From Rhodobacterales bacterium (GTDB taxonomy: Bacteria > Pseudomonadota > Alphaproteobacteria > Rhodobacterales > Rhodobacteraceae), in contig JAFLCY010000024.1 of assembly GCA_017303485.1 (NCBI GenBank), forward strand, positions 1 through 43,442: a stretch of 43,442 nt of DNA. Reading direction: 5' to 3'. Made by a program: the position numbers and the translations under genes. The notes beneath the pieces were generated by a model that searched no databases, had not been told where the DNA came from, and saw only the letters and a program-made list of their open reading frames with translations. Within the stretch, counting starts at the first letter, position 1, and each line of letters begins with the position of its first letter. This document shows, in pieces, positions 1 through 8,107 of this stretch.

Positions 1-603
1 TGCCGACCGGGTCAGTACGCCGAGGATCTGGGATGGACCGGGTCGGATGTCTGGCACGCACACTGTGTAAAGCTGGATAGTTCGGAAATTGAACTTTTTA
101 GCCGGAGTCTGACGGGTGTTTCCCATTGCCCGTGTTCGAATTGTAGACTCGGTTCCGGGATCGCCCCGGTGCGCGCGATGCGGGATGCGGGGGTGACGGT
201 CGGGCTGGGGGTGGATGGTTCCGCCTCGAACGACGCCGGCAACCTGGTGTCCGAGGCGCGGATGGCGATGCTGTTGCAGCGGGTGGCGCGGGGGGCGGAT
301 GCGATGAGCGCGCGGGAGGTGCTGGAGATCGCGACCCTTGGCGGGGCCCAGGTGCTGGGGCGGGACGATCTGGGCTCGGTTGAGCCGGGCAAGCGGGCGG
401 ATCTGGCGGTCTGGGATCTATCGGGGGTGGAAGCGGCGGGCAGCTGGGACCCGGTGGCGGCGCTGGTCCTGTGCGGGCCGACGAAGGTGCGGCATCTGGT
501 GGTCGAGGGGCGGCAGGTGGTGCGGGACGGGGCGATGGTGACATTGGACCTGCCGCGGGTGCTGGAACGGCAGCGGCATCTCGCGGCGCGCCTCGCGGGG
601 TGA
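1..603 (+). CDS. 8-oxoguanine deaminase-like amidohydrolase, 3' part
   Basis: The reading frame is open from base 1 to a TGA at 601-603, so the gene is cut by the left edge and only its last 200 codons are present. It belongs to the AtzF/TrzN/guanine-deaminase branch of the metal-dependent amidohydrolases, which hydrolyse amino groups from purines and triazines. Visible marks are WHAHC (codons 18-22; the second His is the usual metal ligand), HCPCSN (42-47), RLGSG, and LGVDGSASND with the metal-binding Asp at codon 72, then the C-terminal EPGKRADLAVWD strand. The RLGSGIAP and DGSASND pattern fits 8-oxoguanine deaminase best; hydroxyatrazine-type hydrolases are the alternative. A guanine deaminase lies 1.3 kb away, which supports a purine role. 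The first 50 or so codons use AT-rich codons (GTA, ATT, CTT, TTT, AGA) unlike the rest. Confidence 0.8.
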   Translation, partial: CRPGQYAEDLGWTGSDVWHAHCVKLDSSEIELFSRSLTGVSHCPCSNCRLGSGIAPVRAMRDAGVTVGLGVDGSASNDAGNLVSEARMAMLLQRVARGADAMSAREVLEIATLGGAQVLGRDDLGSVEPGKRADLAVWDLSGVEAAGSWDPVAALVLCGPTKVRHLVVEGRQVVRDGAMVTLDLPRVLERQRHLAARLAG

Positions 604-677
604 TGTCGGGTTTTCCAGCCCTTTCGCGTGGACGGAAAGGGCGGCATGGTCGCGGCATCCGAACCCGGGAGACCCGA

Positions 678-1247
678 ATGCGTCCGATTGCCAGCCTCGC
701 CCTGTTCCTCGCTTGTGCGGCTCCCGCCTGGTCGCAGAACGTCCTGTCGGAAGCCAGCGGCAACTGGGCAGGGGCCTCGGGTGACGGCTTCACCTTCTTC
801 GCCCGACTGACCCAGAATGAGGACATGGCGCGGCTGACGATCTGGAGCGGCAATCCCGGCACCCCGGCGGTCGCCGAGGGCGAGCCGCAATTCGACAACC
901 CGGTGATCGCCATCGGGGCCTTCGCGACGAAGCAGGAGCTGGAGGTACTGGATACCGGCGACGGCAGCATCCTGCAGATTGTCACCGAATATGCGGATGA
1001 AGAGGGGACGGGGCGGATCGTCACCCAGCTTCAGTACCTCGACAATCAGTTCACGCTGATCGGCTACAGTAGCTCGGGCGAGACCGGGGGCAAGCAGCAC
1101 GACTGCGATGTCGACCTGTGGAAGATGACGGCGACCGAGGATGGCAAGACCCGGGTGCTGGAGCCGGTGGGGTTCGAGGCGCTGAACGCGTCGTACTGGA
1201 CCTGGGACGCGCCCTTTGAGCGGGGCTTCTGTCACCGCGGCGAGTGA
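678..1247 (+). CDS. small exported protein of unknown function
   Basis: This is a 189-residue protein that I do not recognise. The ATG at 678 is chosen because it opens a clear signal peptide (MRPIASLALFLACAAPAWSQ, cleavage expected after A-W-S or A-W-S-Q) and follows a GGGAGA stretch. The open frame upstream of it, back to 471, overlaps the preceding gene and looks like a shadow. The mature part is acidic, rich in Gly, Thr and Asp, and has beta-type alternation. It holds two cysteines, in HDCDVDLW and GFCHRGE, which could form one disulfide in the periplasm. It sits 74 bp after the deaminase gene and 26 bp before the RraB-like gene on the same strand, so the three may be co-transcribed. No catalytic motif is visible. 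Confidence 0.65.
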   Translation: MRPIASLALFLACAAPAWSQNVLSEASGNWAGASGDGFTFFARLTQNEDMARLTIWSGNPGTPAVAEGEPQFDNPVIAIGAFATKQELEVLDTGDGSILQIVTEYADEEGTGRIVTQLQYLDNQFTLIGYSSSGETGGKQHDCDVDLWKMTATEDGKTRVLEPVGFEALNASYWTWDAPFERGFCHRGE

Positions 1248-1273
1248 GGTAGAAGGCGGGCAGGAGGCTGCCC

Positions 1274-1591
1274 ATGGATCACAACTTCGAAGCCCAGCGT
1301 CGCGAGACCTTTGACACCTTCCGGCAATCGAAGGGGATCAGCCTGCCGAAGACGGCGGTGGTGGAATACGCTTTCTTCATCGAGGAGAACGATGCCTCCT
1401 GGCCGGCCCTGGAACGGGCCTTGCGGATCGAGGGGTTCCGGACCCGGCGGTTGAAAGATGGCGAGACACTGGTTGCGGCGATTGGACCGATCCCGGTCAC
1501 GGCGGAGGATATCTGGAAATACGAGCGGATCGCGACCTCGATCGCGTTGAAGCATGATTTCTACCCCGACGGATGGGAACTGGCAGAGTAG
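1274..1591 (+). CDS. RraB-like (ribonuclease E inhibitor family) protein
   Basis: This 105-residue cytoplasmic protein resembles the RraB family. RraB binds RNase E in enterobacteria and changes which transcripts it degrades. The N-terminal helix (DHNFEAQRRETFDTFRQ) leads into an alpha-beta sandwich, and the end carries the family pattern of an aromatic residue, Asp and then DGWE (YPDGWELAE). It is shorter than E. coli RraB and lacks the acidic C-terminal tail. Many alphaproteobacterial proteins with this domain are annotated only by the domain, so inhibition of RNase E is inferred, not shown. The ATG at 1274 is preceded by GGAGG about 5 nt upstream (GGCAGGAGGCTGCCC), a good Shine-Dalgarno. 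Confidence 0.6.
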   Translation: MDHNFEAQRRETFDTFRQSKGISLPKTAVVEYAFFIEENDASWPALERALRIEGFRTRRLKDGETLVAAIGPIPVTAEDIWKYERIATSIALKHDFYPDGWELAE

Positions 1592-1922
1592 CTGCCTGTT
1601 TCCGGTTGTTAATTTGAAGTCAATGGGTTGTCTGGCTGATTTCAGGTGACACCGACCAGTCGGAATGACGTCCTCCACCCCCATCCCCTCCCCGCTGAGG
1701 GGGAGGGGCGGCGCTATGCGCGTCGGCGGGGAGGGTCCGGCGGCATCGCGGGTGGGGTGGGTGGAAAATTGAGCGCTGGCGCACGAAGTCTTGTATCTCG
1801 CCTCTGCGCGCGAAGGGCGCGCAACCGGGTCGGGCGACCTCCGGCGGGGATCTCTGGCGACAGGTGACGGCCCGGGTCTGGCGTGATCGGCTGCGGGGGT
1901 GAGACTGAACCGCAGGTGGCGA
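1592..1922. other. 331-bp intergenic stretch between convergent genes
   Basis: This stretch separates the convergent RraB-like gene and guanine deaminase gene. I find no credible gene in it; the short open frames have no ribosome binding site or recognisable product. It contains one strong inverted repeat at 1685-1708 and is otherwise GC-rich. Confidence 0.6.
1685..1708. repeat. CCCCTCCCC/GGGGAGGGG inverted repeat
   Basis: Two perfect 9-base arms, CCCCTCCCC at 1685-1693 and GGGGAGGGG at 1700-1708, flank a 6-base loop GCTGAG. It lies about 94 bp past the end of the RraB-like gene and 215 bp past the end of guaD, so it could stop or stabilise transcripts from either side. There is no U-tract, so it may instead be a dispersed intergenic palindrome of the kind common in GC-rich proteobacteria. 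Confidence 0.5.
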
Positions 1923-3206
1923 TCAGGCGGCCGTGCGGCGTTTGCCCCCCACCCAGACGTCAGCAACGGCGCGGTCGTCGCCCATCATGATCGTCGGGAA
2001 CAGCGCCTGCCACAAATCTTCGGCGCGGCGGGTGGCCTGTTCGATGGCGGGGGTCGAGGCGAGGTCGATCACCACGAGGTCGGCCTCCATGCCGGGGGCA
2101 AGGTTGCCGATCCGGTCCTCGCAGCGCAGCGCGCGGGCGGAGCCCTGGGTTGCGAGCCACCAGAGTTGCGACGGGTGCAGCGACTGGCCGCGCAATTGGG
2201 CGACCTCATAGGCGGCGGCCATGGTGCGGAGCATGGAGAAGTTCGAGCCGCCGCCGGTGTCGGTGGCAAGGCCCACGCGCAGGCGTTGGGCCAGCCCCAT
2301 GTCGAAGAGGCCCGAGCCGATGAAGGTGTTCGAGGTCGGGCAGTGGACGAGAGAGGCCCCGGCCTCGATCAGCCGGGCCTTCTCGCGCTCGGTCAGGTGA
2401 ATGGCGTGACCGTAGACCGCGCCTTCGCGGAGGAGGCCCTGCGCCTCGTAAGTGTCCAGATAGTCGCGGGACTGGGGAAAAAGCTCTTTCACCCAGGCGA
2501 TCTCGTCCGTCTGTTCGGAGAGATGGGTCTGCATCAGGCAGTCCGGGTATTCGCGCCAGAGCGCGCCCATCGCAGCCAGCTGTTCGGGCGTCGAGGTGGG
2601 TGAGAAGCGCGGGGTGATGACATAGGACAGGCGGTCGACCCCGTGCCATTTTTCCAAGAGGCGCTTGCTGTCGTCATAGGCCGATTGCGCGGTGTCGCAG
2701 AGGCCCTCGGGTGCGTTGCGGTCCATACAGGTCTTGCCGGCGAAGAGCCGCATCCCGCGCTTTTGCGCGGCGGTGAAGATGGCATCCACGCTGGCCGGAT
2801 GGATCGTGGCGTAGGAGCAGACTGTGGTGGTGCCGCGGGCCAGCACGAGATCGAGATAGCGATTGGCGATCTCATCGGCATAGGCGGGATCGGCGAAGCG
2901 CATTTCCTCGGGGAAGGTGTAGGTGTTCAGCCAGTCGATCAGCCGCTTGCCCCAGGAGGCGATCATCGCGGTCTGGGGGTAGTGGACATGGGCGTCGATG
3001 AAGCCGGCCGAGATCAGCTGCGAACCGTAGTCATGCACGCGGGCCTGCGGATGCGCTGTCTTCAGCGCGGCCGCTTCGCCCACCGCCACGATCCGCCCCG
3101 CATCGACCAGCACCGCGCCATTGCGGATGTGCCGGGCAGCCTCAACCCCCGCCAGAAAAGGGTCGGCGGCATAGGACAGGACCTGCCCCAGAAGAAGATC
3201 GGCCAT
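1923..3206 (-). CDS. guaD: guanine deaminase
   Basis: Guanine deaminase hydrolyses guanine to xanthine and ammonia in the cytosol, feeding purine catabolism through xanthine dehydrogenase. The 427-residue product has normal length. Zinc-site motifs of the amidohydrolase fold are present: DAHVHYPQ (His73 and His75), QTHLSE (His228), GHAIHL (His267/270), HCPTSNTFIGSG and ATDTGGGSNFSML (Asp316). The start is placed at 3206 because a GGGAG lies 7 nt upstream and MADLLLGQ matches where the family begins. The open frame continues upstream to 3533 but there it runs antisense to the start of mgtE. The gene diverges from mgtE across 123 bp. Confidence 0.93.
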   Translation of the reverse strand: MADLLLGQVLSYAADPFLAGVEAARHIRNGAVLVDAGRIVAVGEAAALKTAHPQARVHDYGSQLISAGFIDAHVHYPQTAMIASWGKRLIDWLNTYTFPEEMRFADPAYADEIANRYLDLVLARGTTTVCSYATIHPASVDAIFTAAQKRGMRLFAGKTCMDRNAPEGLCDTAQSAYDDSKRLLEKWHGVDRLSYVITPRFSPTSTPEQLAAMGALWREYPDCLMQTHLSEQTDEIAWVKELFPQSRDYLDTYEAQGLLREGAVYGHAIHLTEREKARLIEAGASLVHCPTSNTFIGSGLFDMGLAQRLRVGLATDTGGGSNFSMLRTMAAAYEVAQLRGQSLHPSQLWWLATQGSARALRCEDRIGNLAPGMEADLVVIDLASTPAIEQATRRAEDLWQALFPTIMMGDDRAVADVWVGGKRRTAA

Positions 3207-3329
3207 GGCATGCTCCCGCATTTCTACGGGCACAGAATAAGGTGTCGTGCGCGAAAGGGAATCTGCCGCATGCCCCTGTTTCGCCGAAACTGCTTCCAGT
3301 AAGCTTGGGGTAATCAGGGCGGGACTGGA

Positions 3330-4709
3330 ATGAGCGACGAACGGGAAGAGCGGCCGGAACGGGACGAGGATGCCGAAGCCGCCGAGCGGCTGGAGGCCGT
3401 GCTGCAGGCGGTGGAGGCGGGCGATGCGGCCAGCCTTGAGGCCCTGATGGAGCCCTTGCACGCCGCCGACATCGCCGACCTCCTGGAACAGATCGGCTCT
3501 GCCGACCGTCAGGCGCTTCTGAAGCTGTGGCACGCCGGGATCGACGGCGAGATCCTGTCGGAAATCGACGATTCAATCCGCGAGGAAGTGATCGAGGCGC
3601 TGCCCGACGAGGTGGTGGCCGAGGCCGTCCGCGAGCTGGAAACCGACGACGTCGTCGACATTCTGGAAGACCTCGACGAACCGGCGCAGGAACGCATCCT
3701 GGAAGCGCTGGAAGATGCCGACCGGGTGGCGGTCGAGCAGGCGCTGTCCTACCCGGAATACTCCGCCGGCCGTCTGATGCAGCGCGAGGTGGTCGTCGCG
3801 CCCGAACACTGGACCGTGGGCGAGGCGATCGACTATCTGCGTCGTGCCGAGCGCCTGCCCGACCAGTTCTACCATGTCATCCTGGTCGATCCGCGGATGA
3901 AGCCGGTGGGCTATGTCACCCTGGGGCGCGTGCTGTCATCGGCCCGGAAGGTGGCGTTGCGCGACATCACCGAAGACAGTTTCCGCACCGTCGAGGCCAC
4001 CGATGAAGAGGCCGACGTGGCCTATATCTTCAACCAGTACCACATGATTTCCTGCCCGGTGGTCGATGCCGACGGACGGCTGGTCGGCGTGATCACCATC
4101 GATGACGCGATGATCGTGCTGGACGAGGAGCATGAGGAAGACATGCTGCGGATGGCCGGTGTGCATGACGAATCCAGCCTCTCCGACCGGGTGATCGAGG
4201 CAGCCAAGGGCAGGGCGGTCTGGCTGGGGGTGAACCTGTTGACCGCCATCCTCGCCTCGCTGGTGATCGACATGTTCGCCGATACGATCGGGGCGATGGT
4301 GGCGCTCGCGGTGCTGATGCCGATCGTCGCGTCGATGGGCGGCAATGCCGGGACGCAGTCGATGACTGTGGCGGTACGCTCGCTGGCGACACGCGACCTG
4401 ACGCCGCGCAACGCGGCGCGGGTCATCCGGCGGGAAATCGCGGTGGGCGCACTGAACGGGCTGTTGTTCGGCGTGGTGATGGCGGCGGTGGCCGCCTTCT
4501 GGTTCGGGGTGCCGATGCTGGGGCTGGTGATCGGGCTCGCGATGGTGCTGACGCTGGTCTCGGCGGCGCTGAGCGGGATCCTGATCCCGATGGCGCTGGA
4601 ACGTTTCGGGATCGACCCGGCGCTGGCCTCGGGGCCCTTCGTGACCACGGTGACCGATGTGGTCGGGTTTTTCGCCTTTCTCGGGCTGGCTTCGGTGATG
4701 CTGCTATGA
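3330..4709 (+). CDS. mgtE: magnesium transporter MgtE
   Basis: MgtE forms a dimeric Mg2+-gated channel in the inner membrane. The 459-residue protein has the usual order of parts: an acidic N-terminal MgtE-N helical repeat domain (about 20-135), two CBS domains (about 140-265, including YPEYSAGRLM and SCPVVDADGRLVGVITIDDA), a connecting helix, and five membrane segments from about residue 298. The pore signature MGGNAGTQS is at 336-344. The cytosolic part is full of Asp and Glu, as expected for the Mg2+ sensor that closes the pore at high internal Mg2+. The last four bases overlap the start of the next gene (ATGA), so the two are translationally coupled. I see no Mg2+ riboswitch in the short upstream gap. 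Confidence 0.95.
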   Translation: MSDEREERPERDEDAEAAERLEAVLQAVEAGDAASLEALMEPLHAADIADLLEQIGSADRQALLKLWHAGIDGEILSEIDDSIREEVIEALPDEVVAEAVRELETDDVVDILEDLDEPAQERILEALEDADRVAVEQALSYPEYSAGRLMQREVVVAPEHWTVGEAIDYLRRAERLPDQFYHVILVDPRMKPVGYVTLGRVLSSARKVALRDITEDSFRTVEATDEEADVAYIFNQYHMISCPVVDADGRLVGVITIDDAMIVLDEEHEEDMLRMAGVHDESSLSDRVIEAAKGRAVWLGVNLLTAILASLVIDMFADTIGAMVALAVLMPIVASMGGNAGTQSMTVAVRSLATRDLTPRNAARVIRREIAVGALNGLLFGVVMAAVAAFWFGVPMLGLVIGLAMVLTLVSAALSGILIPMALERFGIDPALASGPFVTTVTDVVGFFAFLGLASVMLL

Positions 4710-5251
4710 CGGATATCAAGGCAACAGCGCGGGCCGAGGCTTTCGCGCGCCGGGCGGAGGCATTTGCCGGGGGGCAGGGGCAGGCAGCGGAGATCCTGGC
4801 CGACTATCTGGCGCCGTATCGGGGCAAGGTGCTGTCGGGCTATATGCCGATGCGGTCGGAGATCGACCCCTTGCCCGCGATGACGGCGCATCAGGGGCCG
4901 GTGGGGGTGCCGGTGATCCTGGCCAAGGCGTCTCCGCTGAAGTTCCGCGAATGGTCGCCGGGGTGCAGGCTGGTGGAAGGCGCGTTCAAAGCAATGATCC
5001 CTGAGGAGGGGGCCTGGGTCGAGCCGGAGGTGATCATCGTGCCGCTCTTGGCGTTCGACGCGCGGGGCTATCGGCTGGGCTATGGCGGGGGCTTCTACGA
5101 CCGGACGCTGGAGGGATTGCGGGCAAGGGGGCCGGTGCTGGCCGTGGGCTTCGCCTTTGCGGCGCAGGAGGTGGCGGAGGTGCCGATTGACGGCTTCGAC
5201 CAGCGGCTGGATTCGGTCGTGACGGAAAAGGGCGTCACGGTTTTCGCGTGA
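4706..5251 (+). CDS. 5-formyltetrahydrofolate cyclo-ligase
   Basis: This enzyme converts 5-formyl-THF to 5,10-methenyl-THF with ATP, returning a dead-end folate to one-carbon metabolism. At 181 residues it has the normal size. The family signature GYGGGFYDR is at 125-133, and the upstream substrate-binding motif reads GYMPMRSEIDPLP (45-57). PLLAFDARGYRLG is also typical. It begins inside the stop of mgtE (ATGA overlap). This mgtE pairing may only reflect co-transcription. Its stop codon lies inside the right arm of a hairpin (5230-5256), so the terminator starts within the coding sequence. Confidence 0.93.
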   Translation: MTDIKATARAEAFARRAEAFAGGQGQAAEILADYLAPYRGKVLSGYMPMRSEIDPLPAMTAHQGPVGVPVILAKASPLKFREWSPGCRLVEGAFKAMIPEEGAWVEPEVIIVPLLAFDARGYRLGYGGGFYDRTLEGLRARGPVLAVGFAFAAQEVAEVPIDGFDQRLDSVVTEKGVTVFA

Positions 5252-5301
5252 CGCCCCAAAACCCTTCGAAGGATTTTGCAAAAGTTTTCGAAAACTTTTG
5301 C
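5230..5301. terminator. convergent terminator region with three palindromes
   Basis: Three inverted repeats lie in 72 bp between convergent genes. First, GGGCGTCACG (5230-5239) pairs with CGTGACGCCC (5247-5256) around a 7-base loop; the folate gene's stop codon is in the right arm. Second, CCTTCGAAGG is a perfect 10-base palindrome at 5263-5272. Third, 5278-5301 is a perfect 24-base palindrome with arms GCAAAAGTTTTC and GAAAACTTTTGC. Their A/T tracts on both sides suit a bidirectional intrinsic terminator serving the folate gene and the AAA ATPase gene. Confidence 0.75.
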
Positions 5302-5311
5302 GCGCCCCCGA

Positions 5312-6640
5312 TCAGTGCGCGATGTCTTCCTGACGCACGAACATGTTGCCCCAGGCGCGGTCGATCAGTTCCGGCGTCATCTGGTAGGGGATGTTCTCGA
5401 ACTCGCAGACCGCGATCATCTGGTCGATCAGGAAGATCGGCTGGTAGTTCGCGTAGTTGTTGGCGATGGTCGGGAACTTGACCTTCATCAGATGCATCAG
5501 CGCGGTCTCATCCAGCGGCATCTTCTTCTTGCGCGCGACCATGGCGAAGATCTTCAGGAAGTTCTCTTGTGACGGCCCGTCGATCTTGATCTTGAAGAAG
5601 ATACGACGCAGGGCCGCGCCGTCGAAGATCTGGTTCGGGTGGAAGTTGGTTGAGAAGATGACCAGCGTGTCGAAGGGAACCGTGAATTTCTCGCCCGATT
5701 GCAGCGCGAGGATGTCGCGGGATTCCTCCAGCGGGACGATCCAGCGGTTGACGATCTTTTGCGGCGGTTCGGCCTGACGGCCAAGGTCGTCGATGATGAA
5801 GATGCCGCCGGTGGCTTTCAGCTGCAGCGGCGCCTGGTAGGTGCGCGCGGTCGGGTTGTAGTTCAGGTCCAGCATGTCGAGCGACAGTTCGCCGCCGGTG
5901 ATCACCGAGGGACGCTCGCAATAGACATAGCGGTTGTCGAACTTGTTCGAGGTGCGGCGCAGGCTGTTTGGGTCGTCGACCGCGGCTTCGGCGGCGGAAT
6001 GCACGATCGGGTCATAGACCGAAATGATCTGGCCGGAATATTCGATGGCGCGCGGGACATAGACCTTGTCCCCCAGCGCGGCGCGAATGCCATGCGAGAT
6101 GGACGACTTGCCGTTGCCGGGCGGGCCGTACAGCAGGATCGAGCGGCCGGAGGTGACCGCGGGGCCGAGGTTGTCGATCAGGTCGGGCGGCAGGATCAGG
6201 TGGCCCATGCCGGACATCAGCTGTTCGCGGTTCAGGCGGATGTCGCGCACCGACTGGCGCTTGATCTGCACGCCATACTGGTCAAGCGGCACCGGCATGG
6301 CGCCGTAATATTCAGACTGCGACAGGGCGTCCAAGGCACGGGCCTTGCCGGCATCGGTCAGCTCATAGCCCATCTCGTTGCCAGCATTCGCATGCATGGT
6401 GCCGGTCGCAGTCACCAGTTTCTGCGTGCGGCAGAGGTCCATGAGTTCCTGAACAAGCGGAACCGGCAGGCTGACTGTACGCGACAGGACAGAGACTTGG
6501 TCCTGATTGGTGCGGAACATCGACTTCAAGAGGATGTCGCGCATCATGATGACCGACAACCCGGTGTCGGTCAGCGACCGGGGCGAAGGCGGTGGTTGGA
6601 CGCCGGACACAGCGGCGGAAACTGCGGCTTCAGCGTTCAT
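5312..6640 (-). CDS. AAA ATPase linked to the Tad pilus locus
   Basis: This 442-residue cytosolic ATPase is the last gene of the tad block. The N-terminal 110 residues look like a winged-helix segment (MRDILLKSMFRTNQ... LTDAGKARALDAL). They are followed by an AAA core with Walker A GPPGNGKS (172-179), Walker B FIIDD (281-285), sensor-1 FSTN (329-332) and an Arg pair at 345-346 that could be the arginine finger. A lid domain rich in aromatic residues ends the protein. I cannot name a substrate. It follows cpaA by 63 bp on the same strand and precedes a strong terminator, so it is probably co-transcribed with the pilus genes. A role in pilus assembly or its regulation is inference from position only. 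Confidence 0.75.
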   Translation of the reverse strand: MNAEAAVSAAVSGVQPPPSPRSLTDTGLSVIMMRDILLKSMFRTNQDQVSVLSRTVSLPVPLVQELMDLCRTQKLVTATGTMHANAGNEMGYELTDAGKARALDALSQSEYYGAMPVPLDQYGVQIKRQSVRDIRLNREQLMSGMGHLILPPDLIDNLGPAVTSGRSILLYGPPGNGKSSISHGIRAALGDKVYVPRAIEYSGQIISVYDPIVHSAAEAAVDDPNSLRRTSNKFDNRYVYCERPSVITGGELSLDMLDLNYNPTARTYQAPLQLKATGGIFIIDDLGRQAEPPQKIVNRWIVPLEESRDILALQSGEKFTVPFDTLVIFSTNFHPNQIFDGAALRRIFFKIKIDGPSQENFLKIFAMVARKKKMPLDETALMHLMKVKFPTIANNYANYQPIFLIDQMIAVCEFENIPYQMTPELIDRAWGNMFVRQEDIAH

Positions 6641-6703
6641 TCAACAAACTCCGTGGACAATCGTCGCGCAGGGCTACGATTTGAGTCGTAAATGTAACTT
6701 GTG

Positions 6704-7198
6704 TCAGCCCTGTGGCCAGATGGCGGCAAGAAGGTAGAAGACCACGATCACCGACAGCGCCATGCCGAAAGGGAAATAGCGGCGGCGGGTCCAGCTTTCC
6801 CAGTCCGGAGTCGCGTTCCGCACGAAGGGAAGGCTGCGCAGGACACGATGCAGGATCAGCGAGCCGACCATGCTGACGAAGATGATCAGGAGGATTTCGC
6901 TGATGTTGCCGCCCACGAAGATGCCCGCCATCGCGGCGGCAAACTTGGCGTCGCCTGCCCCGAACGTGCCGGTGGTGTAAAGCAGGAACCCGATCACGAA
7001 GACGATGGCCATCAGGGCAAAGCCCCAGAGCCAGGCGGAAAGCGGCACCAGGAACCAGCCAAGCAGCGGCCAGACGGCCGCCATGGCGAGGACCGAAGTG
7101 TTCGGGATCTTCATCCGCTTCAGGTCGGACAGCGCTGCCCATATCGCAATGGGCAGCACCGGGACCAGAAGGATCATCGCATCGGTCGGTTCCAGCAT
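6704..7198 (-). CDS. cpaA: prepilin peptidase CpaA/TadV
   Basis: CpaA is an inner-membrane aspartic protease of family A24 that cuts the leader from Flp prepilins. The 164-residue protein is mostly hydrophobic, with about four to six membrane segments. The two catalytic aspartates are visible: Asp25 in SDLKRMKIPN and Asp83 in the GxGDxK motif (FGAGDAKF). It lacks the N-terminal methylase domain of large prepilin peptidases, as normal for Tad enzymes. The ATG at 7198 overlaps the TGA of the preceding gene by one base (TGATG), which decides the start; a GTG one codon earlier at 7201 is possible. Its presumed substrates are the Flp pilins encoded 10 kb upstream in the same locus. Confidence 0.9.
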   Translation of the reverse strand: MLEPTDAMILLVPVLPIAIWAALSDLKRMKIPNTSVLAMAAVWPLLGWFLVPLSAWLWGFALMAIVFVIGFLLYTTGTFGAGDAKFAAAMAGIFVGGNISEILLIIFVSMVGSLILHRVLRSLPFVRNATPDWESWTRRRYFPFGMALSVIVVFYLLAAIWPQG

Positions 7199-8055
7199 CA
7201 CATCTTCACATTGGCGTCGAGGGCTTCAAGACTGCGCGCCGCGGCTTCGAAGTGCTGCGGATGCGTTTCGATGGCCTGGTTCAAAAGGCCCTTGCCGACC
7301 GAAACATCCCCCTGCTTGATCGCAGCGAGGGCCATGGAATACAGAAGTTCCGCGCGTTCGGTCTGGGTCATATGGACGACGGGAAGATCGTATTTGCGCT
7401 GCGCTGCACGGGCGAGGACCAGGTTGTTCTTCGCGGTGAAGAGCGAGGGATCGTAGGTCAACGACTCGACAAACAGCTTTTCGGCCCCGGGCGCATCGCC
7501 CCGCGTCAGTTTCGAGAAGCCCCAGTTGTTCAGGACCCCCGCCGGAGTGGTGGTCAGTCCTGCTGCGGTCTCGTAGAAGCTGTCCGCCTTTTTCCAGTTC
7601 TTGTCGCTGTCGGCGACCATGGCTTCCAGGCGGTAACGGTCGAAGCTTTCATGGGTCGGCGGAAGCTGGTTCAGCTCGGCCTTGGCTTCGGGCCACTGGT
7701 TCGATCGGATCAGCGCATCGGCCAGCATCACCCGGTCTTCCGGAGTGGCCTCGGCATGGCCGACAACCTGACGCCAGACCTGGGCGGATTCCGTCGGCTT
7801 CTGCGCACGGACGAGCGAGCGGGCGAGCCCCCGCATCACGTCGATCCTGCCGGGATTCTGTTGCAGGGTGCGGGTGAAATACTCGACCGCCTCGTTCGGG
7901 TCGGCGACCGACAGCATCACGTCGTTGAGGTTGGATTCGTCGATGACGTTGACGTCCTTGAGAGCCCGCTGCACCTGCGCGTCAGAGTTGTTCTGACAGG
8001 CCGACAAGAAGACTGCGCCGCCGAGGCACAGCAAAAGGGTAACCGGTTGGCGCAT
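7198..8055 (-). CDS. TPR lipoprotein of the Tad locus
   Basis: This 285-residue lipoprotein carries tetratricopeptide-type helical repeats. The start at 8055 gives a lipoprotein signal with lipobox LSAC (Cys20) and has AAGGA about 8 nt upstream; the frame runs further upstream, to 8193, but has no signal there. Repeats are visible as helical pairs with small residues at TPR positions (for example EAVEYFTRTLQQNPGRIDV and PGAEKLFVESLTYDPSLFT). Proteins of this kind help place or stabilise the secretin in the outer membrane in Tad and type IV systems. It overlaps cpaA by one base and follows the other TPR lipoprotein gene. It is likely a TadD-type paralogue of that neighbour. Confidence 0.8.
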   Translation of the reverse strand: MRQPVTLLLCLGGAVFLSACQNNSDAQVQRALKDVNVIDESNLNDVMLSVADPNEAVEYFTRTLQQNPGRIDVMRGLARSLVRAQKPTESAQVWRQVVGHAEATPEDRVMLADALIRSNQWPEAKAELNQLPPTHESFDRYRLEAMVADSDKNWKKADSFYETAAGLTTTPAGVLNNWGFSKLTRGDAPGAEKLFVESLTYDPSLFTAKNNLVLARAAQRKYDLPVVHMTQTERAELLYSMALAAIKQGDVSVGKGLLNQAIETHPQHFEAAARSLEALDANVKM

Positions 8056-8107
8056 CTTAAGCGTCCTTTTTATTGACTGCCCGTAATCGAATGAACGGGG
8101 TACCGCC

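Noticed and set aside
12-1235. 407-residue minus-strand frame
   Set aside because: Antisense to the deaminase and exported-protein genes, Arg/Ser/Pro-rich shadow.
3207-3329. magnesium riboswitch before mgtE
   Set aside because: The gap is 123 bp and shared with guaD; I saw no M-box-like structure or conserved core.
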